A stretch of DNA of 64,000 bases, from positions 310,001 through 374,000 of the forward strand of contig NZ_JPEO01000001.1 in the NCBI RefSeq assembly GCF_000753795.1, given 5' to 3'. Each line of letters starts with the position of its first letter. Position 1 is the first letter of the stretch. The notes beneath the pieces were generated by a model, which was given only the letters and a program-made list of their open reading frames with translations, was not told the DNA's origin and did no database searches. Below, in pieces: positions 57,147-64,000 of the stretch. The DNA comes from Shewanella mangrovi. GTDB lineage: Bacteria; Pseudomonadota; Gammaproteobacteria; Enterobacterales; Shewanellaceae. The position numbers and the translations under genes were made by a program.

Positions 57147-57851
57147 ATGGCCGCGATATTGATTACAGGGATTGGTAAACGTTTAGGCTTTGCCCTCGCG
57201 CAAGCGCTATTAGCGCAAGGCGAGCAGGTGATCGGCACCTATCGCAGTGACTACCCGCAGTTACAGGCATTACGTGATAACGGCGCTGAGTTGCATCAAC
57301 TCGATCTGTTAGATGACGCGGCGTTGCAGCAGTTTATCGCCAATATACAACAGCGCCACAGTGCGCTGCGCGCCATCGTGCATAACGCTTCTGATTGGTT
57401 ATCGGAAAAGTCGGCGCAACCGGCGGCGGTATTTGATGCCATGCTCGGCATTCATGCACGGGTGCCGTATCTGCTGAATCTCGCGTTGGCGCCACTGTTG
57501 CAACAAGGCGATACCGCCAGTTCGGACATCATCCATGTCACTGACTACGTGGCGCAAAAAGGTAGTGCTAAGCATTTGGCTTACGCCGCCAGTAAAGCGG
57601 CGCTGGAAAACCTGACTCAATCGTTTGCTGCTAAGCTGGCGCCGCAAGTGAAAGTGAACAGCATCGCCCCGGCGCTGATGTTGTTTAACGAGCACGATGA
57701 TGCGCAATATCGCGCCAAAACGCTCACCAAAGCGTTACTGCCAAAAGAGGGCGGTGAGCAGGAGTTTATCGACGCGGTAAATTATCTGCTCGGCAGTGGT
57801 TACATCACCGGCCAGTGTCTGCATCTTGATGGTGGCCGAGCATTAAAATGA
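57147..57851 (+). CDS. folM: Dihydromonapterin reductase FolM
   Basis: A 234-residue short-chain dehydrogenase that reduces dihydromonapterin or dihydrofolate with NADPH. The nucleotide loop is TGIGKRLG, with HNASDW, the active Tyr-x3-Lys as YAASK, and VNSIAPALMLFNEHDDAQYR shared closely with E. coli FolM. CAAGGAACC precedes the ATG. It lies 24 bases after ung in one probable unit. Tetrahydromonapterin made here could serve phenylalanine hydroxylase, which is not in this window. Confidence 0.9.
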   Translation: MAAILITGIGKRLGFALAQALLAQGEQVIGTYRSDYPQLQALRDNGAELHQLDLLDDAALQQFIANIQQRHSALRAIVHNASDWLSEKSAQPAAVFDAMLGIHARVPYLLNLALAPLLQQGDTASSDIIHVTDYVAQKGSAKHLAYAASKAALENLTQSFAAKLAPQVKVNSIAPALMLFNEHDDAQYRAKTLTKALLPKEGGEQEFIDAVNYLLGSGYITGQCLHLDGGRALK

Positions 57852-57921
57852 TAGGGCGGTGCCGCCGCCAAGAGTGAGCGGAGCATGACGGCAGCACCTA
57901 ATAAATCGATGTTAGCGGCGC

Positions 57922-58341
57922 TTATTGATATACATTACGCTGCGTCGGAATATCGCTGCGGTATTCCACAAATTCCACTTCAAAACCGGCTGGATCTAAG
58001 TAATACACGTTGCGCCGAGGGCCGCTTTCATCGCCCGGTTTCGCCACCTTGTGACCTGCTTGCTGCATCCGTTCAATCAAGGCCGCAAGGTTATCGGTGA
58101 CAAAAGCAAAGTGCGCCAGTCCGATTTGATGACCGCTGAGATCGCGGTTGCTGCCTTCACCGTCGTCATTGAGGGTGAGATATTGATAGTCGTCACCCAA
58201 GTGCAACCATTGGCGCGACTTGCCATACCACATCTGCTCGCCACCACCACGCACGCGCCAGTGCGGAAAAGCCGCTTGGTAAAACTGCATCGCGGCGGGA
58301 ATATCGTTCACCACTAGATTTAAATGTTCCAAATAGACCAT
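57922..58341 (-). CDS. VOC-family (glyoxalase-like) protein
   Basis: A 139-residue metal-binding fold. It starts MVYLEHLNLVVNDIPAAMQFY, with paired beta-alpha-beta modules ending GFEVEFVEYRSD; His7 and the late Glu are the likely metal ligands. AAGGAG lies seven bases before the ATG. It follows the FMN reductase gene by 14 bases, in one operon. The substrate is unknown; a role in detoxification or ring cleavage is typical for the family but cannot be read here. Confidence 0.8.
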   Translation of the reverse strand: MVYLEHLNLVVNDIPAAMQFYQAAFPHWRVRGGGEQMWYGKSRQWLHLGDDYQYLTLNDDGEGSNRDLSGHQIGLAHFAFVTDNLAALIERMQQAGHKVAKPGDESGPRRNVYYLDPAGFEVEFVEYRSDIPTQRNVYQ

Positions 58342-58355
58342 GGCGTGCTCCTTGA

Positions 58356-58958
58356 TTACATGCCGTAGAGATATTCTTGTTGTTTGGGATAGGGCGTGCC
58401 GATGTGAGCGCTGCGGATTGGCGCTAGCGCCTGTGAATATTGCGCCAGCATATGCAGGCTGTAGTGGATGCGTTCGCGCAGTTGCTGGTCGTGTCTATTG
58501 TCAATCTCCGCTTGCAGCATCTGCTTAACGTTACGAATGATCAGATGATCAGGAATCGCCACTAACTTGTTATTTTTGAGCGCGTTCATACGCAGCTCGC
58601 TGATGGGATACGCGCCGCTAATGCCACCCACCACCGCCACCAACAATGCTGGTTTATGCGCGGTTTGTTGCTTGTCGCACATCAGCAGAAAGTTCTTCAG
58701 CAGCGGTGAGGCCATACCGCCCCACTCCGGCGTTAACAACACCAACGCATCGGCCGCTTGTACCAGTGAATCGATGCGAGGCCACTGCGCACCACGGTGG
58801 TCATCTTCGCCGTCCCAAAAAGGTAAATCTTGTTGGCAAAGTTCCAACAAATCGATGTGTTCAAAACCATGTTGTTGTGCATTTTCAGCAAGATAGCTTG
58901 CCACTCGTTGCGTTTGTGACGGGCTCCTTTGGCTGGCGCTAACAATCAATAATCTCAT
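58356..58958 (-). CDS. NADPH-dependent FMN reductase / quinone reductase-like flavoprotein
   Basis: A 200-residue flavodoxin-like protein of the NADPH-dependent FMN reductase family. The FMN phosphate loop is SASQRSPSQT (about 7-16), and LTPEWGGMASPLLKNFL is the typical substrate loop. There is no clear ribosome-binding site before the ATG: a perfect palindrome sits three bases upstream. It is the first gene of a pair with the VOC protein and diverges from the cysteine-rich regulator. Confidence 0.82.
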   Translation of the reverse strand: MRLLIVSASQRSPSQTQRVASYLAENAQQHGFEHIDLLELCQQDLPFWDGEDDHRGAQWPRIDSLVQAADALVLLTPEWGGMASPLLKNFLLMCDKQQTAHKPALLVAVVGGISGAYPISELRMNALKNNKLVAIPDHLIIRNVKQMLQAEIDNRHDQQLRERIHYSLHMLAQYSQALAPIRSAHIGTPYPKQQEYLYGM

Positions 58959-58961
58959 TTT

Positions 58962-58979
58962 ATAAACATTTTTGTTTAT
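58962..58979. promoter_or_regulatory. Palindromic operator at the FMN reductase start
   Basis: ATAAACATTTTTGTTTAT has perfect 7-base arms around TTTT. It ends three bases before the FMN reductase ATG and lies in the gap shared with the divergent regulator gene. Confidence 0.6.
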
Positions 58980-59027
58980 TAATTTTTTTTGTAAGGTAAT
59001 CGCTTTATTTATTCTTGTAAATATAAA

Positions 59028-59045
59028 ATAAACAAAAAACTTTAT
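59028..59045. promoter_or_regulatory. Imperfect second copy of the operator
   Basis: ATAAACAAAAAACTTTAT repeats the left arm of the 58962 palindrome exactly and the right arm in five of seven positions. It lies 41 bases before the regulator ATG, suggesting autoregulation. Confidence 0.45.
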
Positions 59046-59085
59046 TTAATCTGTGGTCACGGCATAATGGCGTGGTGGAGGAAAG

Positions 59086-59724
59086 ATGAAAACTGCAGAT
59101 AAAATCGTCAATATTCTTAAGGTTAACGGGCCGCAGACCGCCAAAATGCTGGCCGATATGTTGCAACTCACCAGCATGGGTGTACGCCAGCACCTGCAAG
59201 CCTTAGAGCAACAGCAACTGGTGACGGTAGAAGACCGTATTGAAGGCCGTGGGCGCCCGACGCGCTATTGGCTGTTAGCCGAGGCGAGCCAATCACTGTT
59301 TGCTGATCGCCACGATGAGCTAAGCGTGCAACTGATCGAATCGGTCAAAACCGTATTTGGCGATAGTGGCATGGAGCAGTTGATCCAACATCGCGAGCAA
59401 CGACAACAGCAGCTGTACGCCAACGCAATTGCGCCGCATCAGGGGCTGGCCGCGCAGTTAGATGCGTTAGCACAACAGCGCACTGCGGAAGGCTACATGG
59501 CGACCATTAGCCAAGAGGATGGCGTGTATTTTCTACTCGAAAACCACTGCCCGATCTGTAGTGCCGCCAGTCATTGCCTGAATTTTTGTCGCTCCGAATT
59601 GCAGTTGTTTCAAACGCTGTTAAAGCCGCTTGCCCGTGTCGAGCGGGAGGAACATATTCTGGATGGCTCACGTCGCTGTGCTTATCGCATTACTCCGCAT
59701 ACGGCGACTACTCATGAACAGTAA
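59086..59724 (+). CDS. Cysteine-containing HTH regulator (SufR-like)
   Basis: A 212-residue regulator. A winged helix-turn-helix (TAKMLADMLQLTSMGVRQHLQAL, then GRGRPTRYW) occupies about 12-62. A cysteine-rich C-terminal domain follows, with Cys155, Cys158, Cys164 and Cys168 and a later Cys198, spaced C-x2-C-x5-C-x3-C. These could hold an iron-sulfur cluster or zinc, as in SufR-type regulators. GGAGG lies shortly before the ATG. It faces the FMN reductase operon across two related operator-like palindromes. Its last 11 bases overlap the next gene. Confidence 0.8.
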   Translation: MKTADKIVNILKVNGPQTAKMLADMLQLTSMGVRQHLQALEQQQLVTVEDRIEGRGRPTRYWLLAEASQSLFADRHDELSVQLIESVKTVFGDSGMEQLIQHREQRQQQLYANAIAPHQGLAAQLDALAQQRTAEGYMATISQEDGVYFLLENHCPICSAASHCLNFCRSELQLFQTLLKPLARVEREEHILDGSRRCAYRITPHTATTHEQ

Positions 59725-60427
59725 ACGCGGTCGCATCGACCGCTTTTTAGCGAGTCGATTACAAATCCCCAGCCGCCAAGCGCAGCAACTGATCCGCCAA
59801 GGTGAGGTGCTGCTCAATGGCGCCGCTGTCACGCAGGTGAATATCATCATCAACGAATTCACCCGCATTGAATGCCAAGGCCAGTTACTACAAGCGCTTG
59901 CACCTGCCTATTGGATGTTGCACAAACCGGCGGGCGTGGTGAGTGCTACTAGCGATGCTGAGCAGCAAACCGTCATGAGTTTGTTGCCAGAGATAGCGCA
60001 AACACAGCAACTGCACATTGCGGGCCGGCTGGATAAATACACCACCGGCCTATTGCTACTGACCAATGACTCGCGCTGGAGTGAGGCGATTGCCCAGCCA
60101 TCGGCCAGCAAGCGCAAACATTATCGGGTGACCTTGCAAAACCCGCTGACAGACGACTACGTTAGCGCCTTTCGTGACGGCTTTTATTTTGAGTTTGAGA
60201 ACATCACTACGGCGCCCGCTGAGCTAACGATTGTCTCCGACTATATCGCCGATGTGGTGCTTACCGAAGGCAAGTATCACCAGATCAAACGCATGTTTGG
60301 CCGCTTTCGTAATCCGGTAGTGGCACTGCATCGTTATCAGATTGGGCAAATTGTATTGGATGATAATCTCGCGCTTGGTGAGGCGCGTGAATTGCGCGCT
60401 GATGAGATTGCTTCCGTAGTTATTTGA
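59714..60427 (+). CDS. RsuA/RluB-family pseudouridine synthase
   Basis: 237 residues from the ATG at 59714, overlapping the regulator's last codons. An N-terminal S4 domain (GRIDRFLASRLQIPSRQAQQLIRQGEVLLNG) is followed by the catalytic AGRLDKYTTGLLLLTND with its essential aspartate, and later EGKYHQIKRMFG. Enzymes of this family convert uridine to pseudouridine in rRNA (for example 16S U516 for RsuA). Which base it modifies is not clear. Confidence 0.88.
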   Translation: MNSKRGRIDRFLASRLQIPSRQAQQLIRQGEVLLNGAAVTQVNIIINEFTRIECQGQLLQALAPAYWMLHKPAGVVSATSDAEQQTVMSLLPEIAQTQQLHIAGRLDKYTTGLLLLTNDSRWSEAIAQPSASKRKHYRVTLQNPLTDDYVSAFRDGFYFEFENITTAPAELTIVSDYIADVVLTEGKYHQIKRMFGRFRNPVVALHRYQIGQIVLDDNLALGEARELRADEIASVVI

Positions 60428-60624
60428 TTGGATTCATACGGCCTTTTGAGCTGAGGGTAGCGCTACGGGGCGTTCAGGTGATAGCATTTTCAGCGCTCAT
60501 TGTTAAGGTTTTAATTCTGGGCACTATTTTTCGCTCTAACTCTAATAGCGGACATAGATAAACCGCATTGCATAAGTAATATGTGGAGTAAGAGGATGAC
60601 AGCAATATTTAGGATGAATACCAC

Positions 60625-61905
60625 ATGAATAAGAGATATATCGCAGTTGCCATTGGGCTAATGTCTGTCTACGGATGTGCATCATCAGGTGACGGTCTGC
60701 GGGAGCTCAGCTATGAAGAGGCTTCAACCTTCGAACGCGCATTGCTGAGCTTGCCAACTAGTCAAAAGCCAGCCGAATTTGTTTACACCCAGCCAGTTAA
60801 CAAAACCGAACCTTGTAAACTGCCGTCCAGCAAAGCACAGCAAAAGCGGCCGCATTTTCGGGCATACTGGGATGGCGAATGTAAAAATGGCTTCGCCTAT
60901 GGGCTTGGTCGAGATATTTCAATTTCTGATACCCACCATCTTGAAGAAATTACCTTTCACAACGGCACTGGCGATAACCGCCTTCAACCCAAAGTTCTTT
61001 ATGATTTCGTCAATAAATTTGTTCTATACAGCGTCGGTGGGGAAAAGTGGCCAGCGTCTTCGTACATTAGAGAAAGTTATCGTGATGGATATGACGGATT
61101 CATCGTTGTGCAAACAATGACTGCCGTCGATGAAAAAGGCCAAGTCTCAGTATTGGAGATGTCACCGTTTAATACCACACGATTCTATTACGCCACTAAT
61201 GTAGATAATTCCATTATATACGCCGTAACTGACAACACCGCAACACCTGTGATTAATCCGAACGCGCCGGTTTATACGTTAGAAATTATGGAACCGAATA
61301 GTAAGACTAGGGGCGGCGTTGCTGTGGCTGGGTTTAGTAATGGTCTTGTACGGCAGTATCGTATTGAAAATGGTCAAAATGTGGAACTTGTGAAACTGCC
61401 TGTTGAATACACTAATCACCTTAATACTATTTACCAGAAGGTCAGAACTGATCTGGGGCAAGTGACGCAACATCTGCAAAGCGCGCAGCAAATAGAGCGT
61501 GAGTATTTGTATAAGGCCTGTAATGGCAACAGCGCAATAAAGGGGCTGAAGCAGCGAGAGTATACCAAAGTGTGTACTTGGCGAGATCAGTTCAAAAAAC
61601 CTTATGCCGAGGCTTCTCTTCGCTTTCAACAGCGGCTGAAAAATATGCAAGCGCAAGCTGCTAACGTAGAACAACAGCGGCTTATACAGCAGCAAATAGC
61701 CATGCAACAGCAAATCGTTCAGCAGCAACAGAATCAGCAAATATGGAATCAGATCAACCAAACGAGCCAACAGCTGCAGCAAAACAATCAGCGCATGCTG
61801 CAAAGCATTAATAGCTGGCAGGCGCCACAAGTGCAACCGATAGCAACGCCTTCCCGAAATATTGCGGTTTGCCACACGGTAGGCAGTATTGTGATGTGTA
61901 ATTAA
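60625..61905 (+). CDS. Lipoprotein with a MORN-like repeat and a Gln-rich coil
   Basis: A 426-residue protein. The lipobox VYGC gives a lipidated Cys at residue 18. Residues near 81-96 (YWDGECKNGFAYGLG) form a MORN-like motif. From about 345 to 405 the sequence is a Gln/Asn-rich coiled coil (many QQ pairs). The rest has no family I recognise. It is probably anchored at an envelope membrane. It stands alone, with a terminator after it, and has little similarity in style to its neighbours. Confidence 0.62.
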   Translation: MNKRYIAVAIGLMSVYGCASSGDGLRELSYEEASTFERALLSLPTSQKPAEFVYTQPVNKTEPCKLPSSKAQQKRPHFRAYWDGECKNGFAYGLGRDISISDTHHLEEITFHNGTGDNRLQPKVLYDFVNKFVLYSVGGEKWPASSYIRESYRDGYDGFIVVQTMTAVDEKGQVSVLEMSPFNTTRFYYATNVDNSIIYAVTDNTATPVINPNAPVYTLEIMEPNSKTRGGVAVAGFSNGLVRQYRIENGQNVELVKLPVEYTNHLNTIYQKVRTDLGQVTQHLQSAQQIEREYLYKACNGNSAIKGLKQREYTKVCTWRDQFKKPYAEASLRFQQRLKNMQAQAANVEQQRLIQQQIAMQQQIVQQQQNQQIWNQINQTSQQLQQNNQRMLQSINSWQAPQVQPIATPSRNIAVCHTVGSIVMCN

Positions 61906-61936
61906 GCTGAACTCTACTCGGACGTCACATTTCTCA

Positions 61937-61966
61937 GCGGTGGTTTTTATAGCCACCGTTTTTTGT
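61937..61966 (+). terminator. Terminator after the MORN-like lipoprotein gene
   Basis: GCGGTGG and CCACCGT pair around TTTTTATAG, followed by TTTTTGTTTTT. Confidence 0.8.
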
Positions 61967-62038
61967 TTTTGTCGAAATTTTAAGCCAATCTCGTTAAGCT
62001 CAACACTAAGAAAGGAATCTCTAATCAACGAGTTGGGT

Positions 62039-63298
62039 ATGCTAAAAGAGTCAGTATGGTATGTGCTGTTGGGTGTTGCTTTGTTGGCGGGTTGCACCGC
62101 GTCACCAATGCCGCTTGCCGAAAATACATCGGTCGCAGTAAAGGTGCCGGCACAAGTCGGGGTTCGGCCATACTATCTTGTCGATGACTTGGATGCTGGT
62201 GCACTAAAGGACAAGCTGGCGCAATGCGCTGCCGGGCCATTTTATCGCAGTAACTTTGTTATCTCCCATCGCGGTGCACCTTTACTGTTTCCCGAGCACA
62301 CGAAAGAGGGCTATTTGGCGGGCGCGCGAATGGGCGCTGGCACGCTGGAATGCGATGTCACCTTTACCAAAGATAAAGCGCTAGTGTGCCGCCACAGTCA
62401 ATGCGATCTGGCCAATACCACCGATATCCTGCTTCATGACGATATTGCCAAACAATGTCGCCAACCTTTTTCTCCCGCCAATGCAGCCACTGGCGCTGAT
62501 GCCAGTGTGCAATGCTGCACCTCAGACATCACCTTAGCCCAGTTTAAACAGCTCAAAGGTAAGATGGATGGTTTTAATCCCAAGGCCAGTACGCCCGCCG
62601 AATATCTCAATGGCACGCCACACTGGCGCAGCGATTTATACGCCCAAACTGGGACCTTGATGACGCTCGATGAATCGATTGCGTTGTTTAAATCGCTGGG
62701 CGTAAAGCAAACGCCAGAGCTAAAAGCGCCGATGGTCGCTATGCCGTTTGCAGGTATGACCCAACAGCAATACGCGCAAAAATTGATTGATAGTTACCGC
62801 GCCGCCGGCATCAGTGCAGATGAGGTGTTAGCGCAGTCATTTTCGTTGGCCGACGTGCGTTACTGGATTGAACATACTCCCGCCTTTGGTAAGCAGGCGA
62901 TATTCCTCGATGAGGGCGAAAACAGTGCGAACTTCGATCCGATGCAACCCAGCAGTTGGAAGTGGAGCATGGCGCAATTGAAACAGCAAGGTGTCACTAC
63001 GATTGCCCCAGCGATATGGATGTTGCTGACGCTTGATGCCAATGGCGAAATAGTACCATCTCGCTATGCGCTTGAAGCAAAGCGGGCAGGATTGCGGATT
63101 ATCGCTTGGAGTTTTGAACGTTCCGGGCCGCTGGCTAATGGCGGCGGTTGGTATTACCAAAGCATTAACGCTGCTATTCACAAAGATGGTGACATGCTTA
63201 AGGTGTTGGATGTATTGGCAAAACAAGTAGGCGTCAGCGCCATATTTAGCGATTGGCCAGGCAGCGTGACCTATTATGCCAATTGCATGGGACTATAA
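62039..63298 (+). CDS. Periplasmic glycerophosphodiester phosphodiesterase, lipoprotein
   Basis: 419 residues from the ATG at 62039; the longer frame begins inside the preceding terminator. A lipobox LLAGC puts the lipidated Cys at residue 18. The GDPD barrel is marked by FVISHRGAPLLFPEHT (catalytic His and Arg), GTLECDVTFTKDKALVCRHSQCD (acidic metal ligands), and later KQTPELKAP. It hydrolyses glycerophosphodiesters to glycerol-3-phosphate and alcohol. Several extra cysteines (VQCCTSD) could form disulfides in the periplasm. No glpT or glpK is near. Confidence 0.85.
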   Translation: MLKESVWYVLLGVALLAGCTASPMPLAENTSVAVKVPAQVGVRPYYLVDDLDAGALKDKLAQCAAGPFYRSNFVISHRGAPLLFPEHTKEGYLAGARMGAGTLECDVTFTKDKALVCRHSQCDLANTTDILLHDDIAKQCRQPFSPANAATGADASVQCCTSDITLAQFKQLKGKMDGFNPKASTPAEYLNGTPHWRSDLYAQTGTLMTLDESIALFKSLGVKQTPELKAPMVAMPFAGMTQQQYAQKLIDSYRAAGISADEVLAQSFSLADVRYWIEHTPAFGKQAIFLDEGENSANFDPMQPSSWKWSMAQLKQQGVTTIAPAIWMLLTLDANGEIVPSRYALEAKRAGLRIIAWSFERSGPLANGGGWYYQSINAAIHKDGDMLKVLDVLAKQVGVSAIFSDWPGSVTYYANCMGL

Positions 63299-63389
63299 CT
63301 GGCAGAATCCCGAGCGAAACTATGAATAACTGTTACAATAGCGCCGTTTCATGCTTTCCTTTCCGTTTGATTGTGCATCAGGATCTATT

Positions 63390-64000
63390 TTGACTTCATC
63401 AACTGCTACTGACTTTAGCGCGCTGCCGCTGAAAAAATCACTTATTGCCACTGTGGCCGACCTAGGTTTCGCCCATATGACGCCCATCCAAGCGCAAAGC
63501 TTGCCAGCAATACTTGATGGTCGCGATGTGTTAGCTCAAGCGAAAACAGGCTCTGGTAAAACCTGTGCCTTTGGCTTGGGCATTTTGCAGTTGTTGGATG
63601 TGAAAAAATTCCGCGTGCAATCTTTGGTGTTATGCCCAACCCGTGAACTGGCTGACCAAGTAGCCAGCGAACTGCGCAAGTTTGCTCGTGGCATTCACAA
63701 CATTAAGATTTTAACGCTGTGTGGCGGCACGCCGATTGGTCCACAAATAGGGTCGCTGGAGCATGGTGCGCACATTATTGTTGGCACACCTGGTCGGGTA
63801 TTGGAGCATCTGGAGCAACGTCGACTGTTTTTAGACGATGTAAACCAGTTTGTAATGGATGAAGCCGATCGCATGTTGGAGATGGGCTTTACCGAAGCGC
63901 TGGATCAAATCCGTGCATTCTTACCGCGTAAACGGCAAAACCTGCTGTTTAGTGCGACCTTTCCCGCCTCAATTCTGGCGTTAGCGAAAGAAACGCTGCA
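63390..64000 (+). CDS. dbpA: DEAD-box helicase DbpA, cut by the window end
   Basis: The frame starts at a TTG at 63390 with AGGA six bases upstream and runs to the window edge (about 203 residues). Motif I is QAKTGSGKT, then VLCPTRELADQVA, GGTPIG, VGTPGRVLEHLE, VMDEADRMLEMGF and LLFSATFP, all close to E. coli DbpA. DbpA acts on 23S rRNA through a C-terminal domain that would lie beyond the window. The TTG start is unusual but best supported. Confidence 0.88.
   Translation, partial: MTSSTATDFSALPLKKSLIATVADLGFAHMTPIQAQSLPAILDGRDVLAQAKTGSGKTCAFGLGILQLLDVKKFRVQSLVLCPTRELADQVASELRKFARGIHNIKILTLCGGTPIGPQIGSLEHGAHIIVGTPGRVLEHLEQRRLFLDDVNQFVMDEADRMLEMGFTEALDQIRAFLPRKRQNLLFSATFPASILALAKETL

Noticed and set aside
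61279..62097. A 272-codon open frame on the minus strand
   Set aside because: It lies opposite the coding part of the lipoprotein gene and the terminator, and its translation has no domain or signal pattern. The plus-strand gene has a lipobox and a ribosome-compatible start.

Overview
The window reads as a chromosomal segment of a Shewanella-like gammaproteobacterium. Most genes are close to Escherichia coli counterparts (cydDC, putA, ygiM, ygiF, glnE, hldE, lpxL, pntAB, cysJIH, pldA, hemG, folM, dbpA), but their order and the accessory genes between them fit Shewanella-type genomes. This assignment rests on protein resemblance and recalled gene order, not on a search. Base composition looks even, near half GC. 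I see no rRNA, tRNA, insertion sequence, phage or CRISPR array.

Layout. 1-7.9 kb: a DUF3626 gene (possibly cut by the window edge), RhlE helicase, the CydDC exporter, a small HTH protein and a dicarboxylate/amino-acid symporter. 8-15.3 kb: PutA, a YgiM-like SH3 protein, a low-affinity phosphate transporter with its PhoU-like partner behind a clear Pho box, and the triphosphatase YgiF. 15.3-22.2 kb: an eight-gene minus-strand island of a K+ channel, a probable tandem ribbon-helix-helix protein, DUF2491, a PspA-family protein, DUF2170, a membrane-anchored spermidine-synthase-like protein, a duplicated DUF350 membrane protein and a lipoprotein. 22.2-34.3 kb: GlnE, an M14 peptidase-like protein, an L,D-transpeptidase, NhaP2, LpxL, HldE, a HELGH putative metallopeptidase, a TetR-type regulator and a CBS protein. 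34.3-46.7 kb: PntAB, CysJIH, a candidate 40-residue membrane peptide, a degenerate S41-like protein, PldA, CobA and a conserved hypothetical. 47-64 kb: HemG with a b-type cytochrome, an acyl-CoA ligase, a TonB receptor, LysE, a LysR/oxidoreductase pair, a tautomerase, Ung, FolM, a VOC/flavin-reductase operon opposite a cysteine-rich regulator, a pseudouridine synthase, two lipoproteins and the start of dbpA.

The most striking region is 15.3-22.2 kb. It resembles the E. coli yjfIJKLMC locus but adds a spermidine-synthase-like membrane protein, a K+ channel and a probable DNA-binding protein, and has no ATP-grasp (YjfC-like) gene within it. The same 13-bp perfect palindrome, GACATATTATGTC, occurs twice at the yjfI-like promoter and once in the promoter region shared by the lipoprotein operon and glnE. 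This suggests one dimeric regulator controls both halves of the island. The operon-borne ribbon-helix-helix protein is the obvious candidate. The island sits between ygiF and glnE, which are neighbours in E. coli.

Functional links: CysJIH and CobA together supply sulfite reductase and its siroheme; PntAB supplies NADPH that CysJ consumes. LpxL, HldE, PldA and the L,D-transpeptidase all act on the envelope. PitA and its PhoU-like partner form a phosphate unit. Many gene pairs are separated by symmetrical terminators, so transcription units are well delimited.
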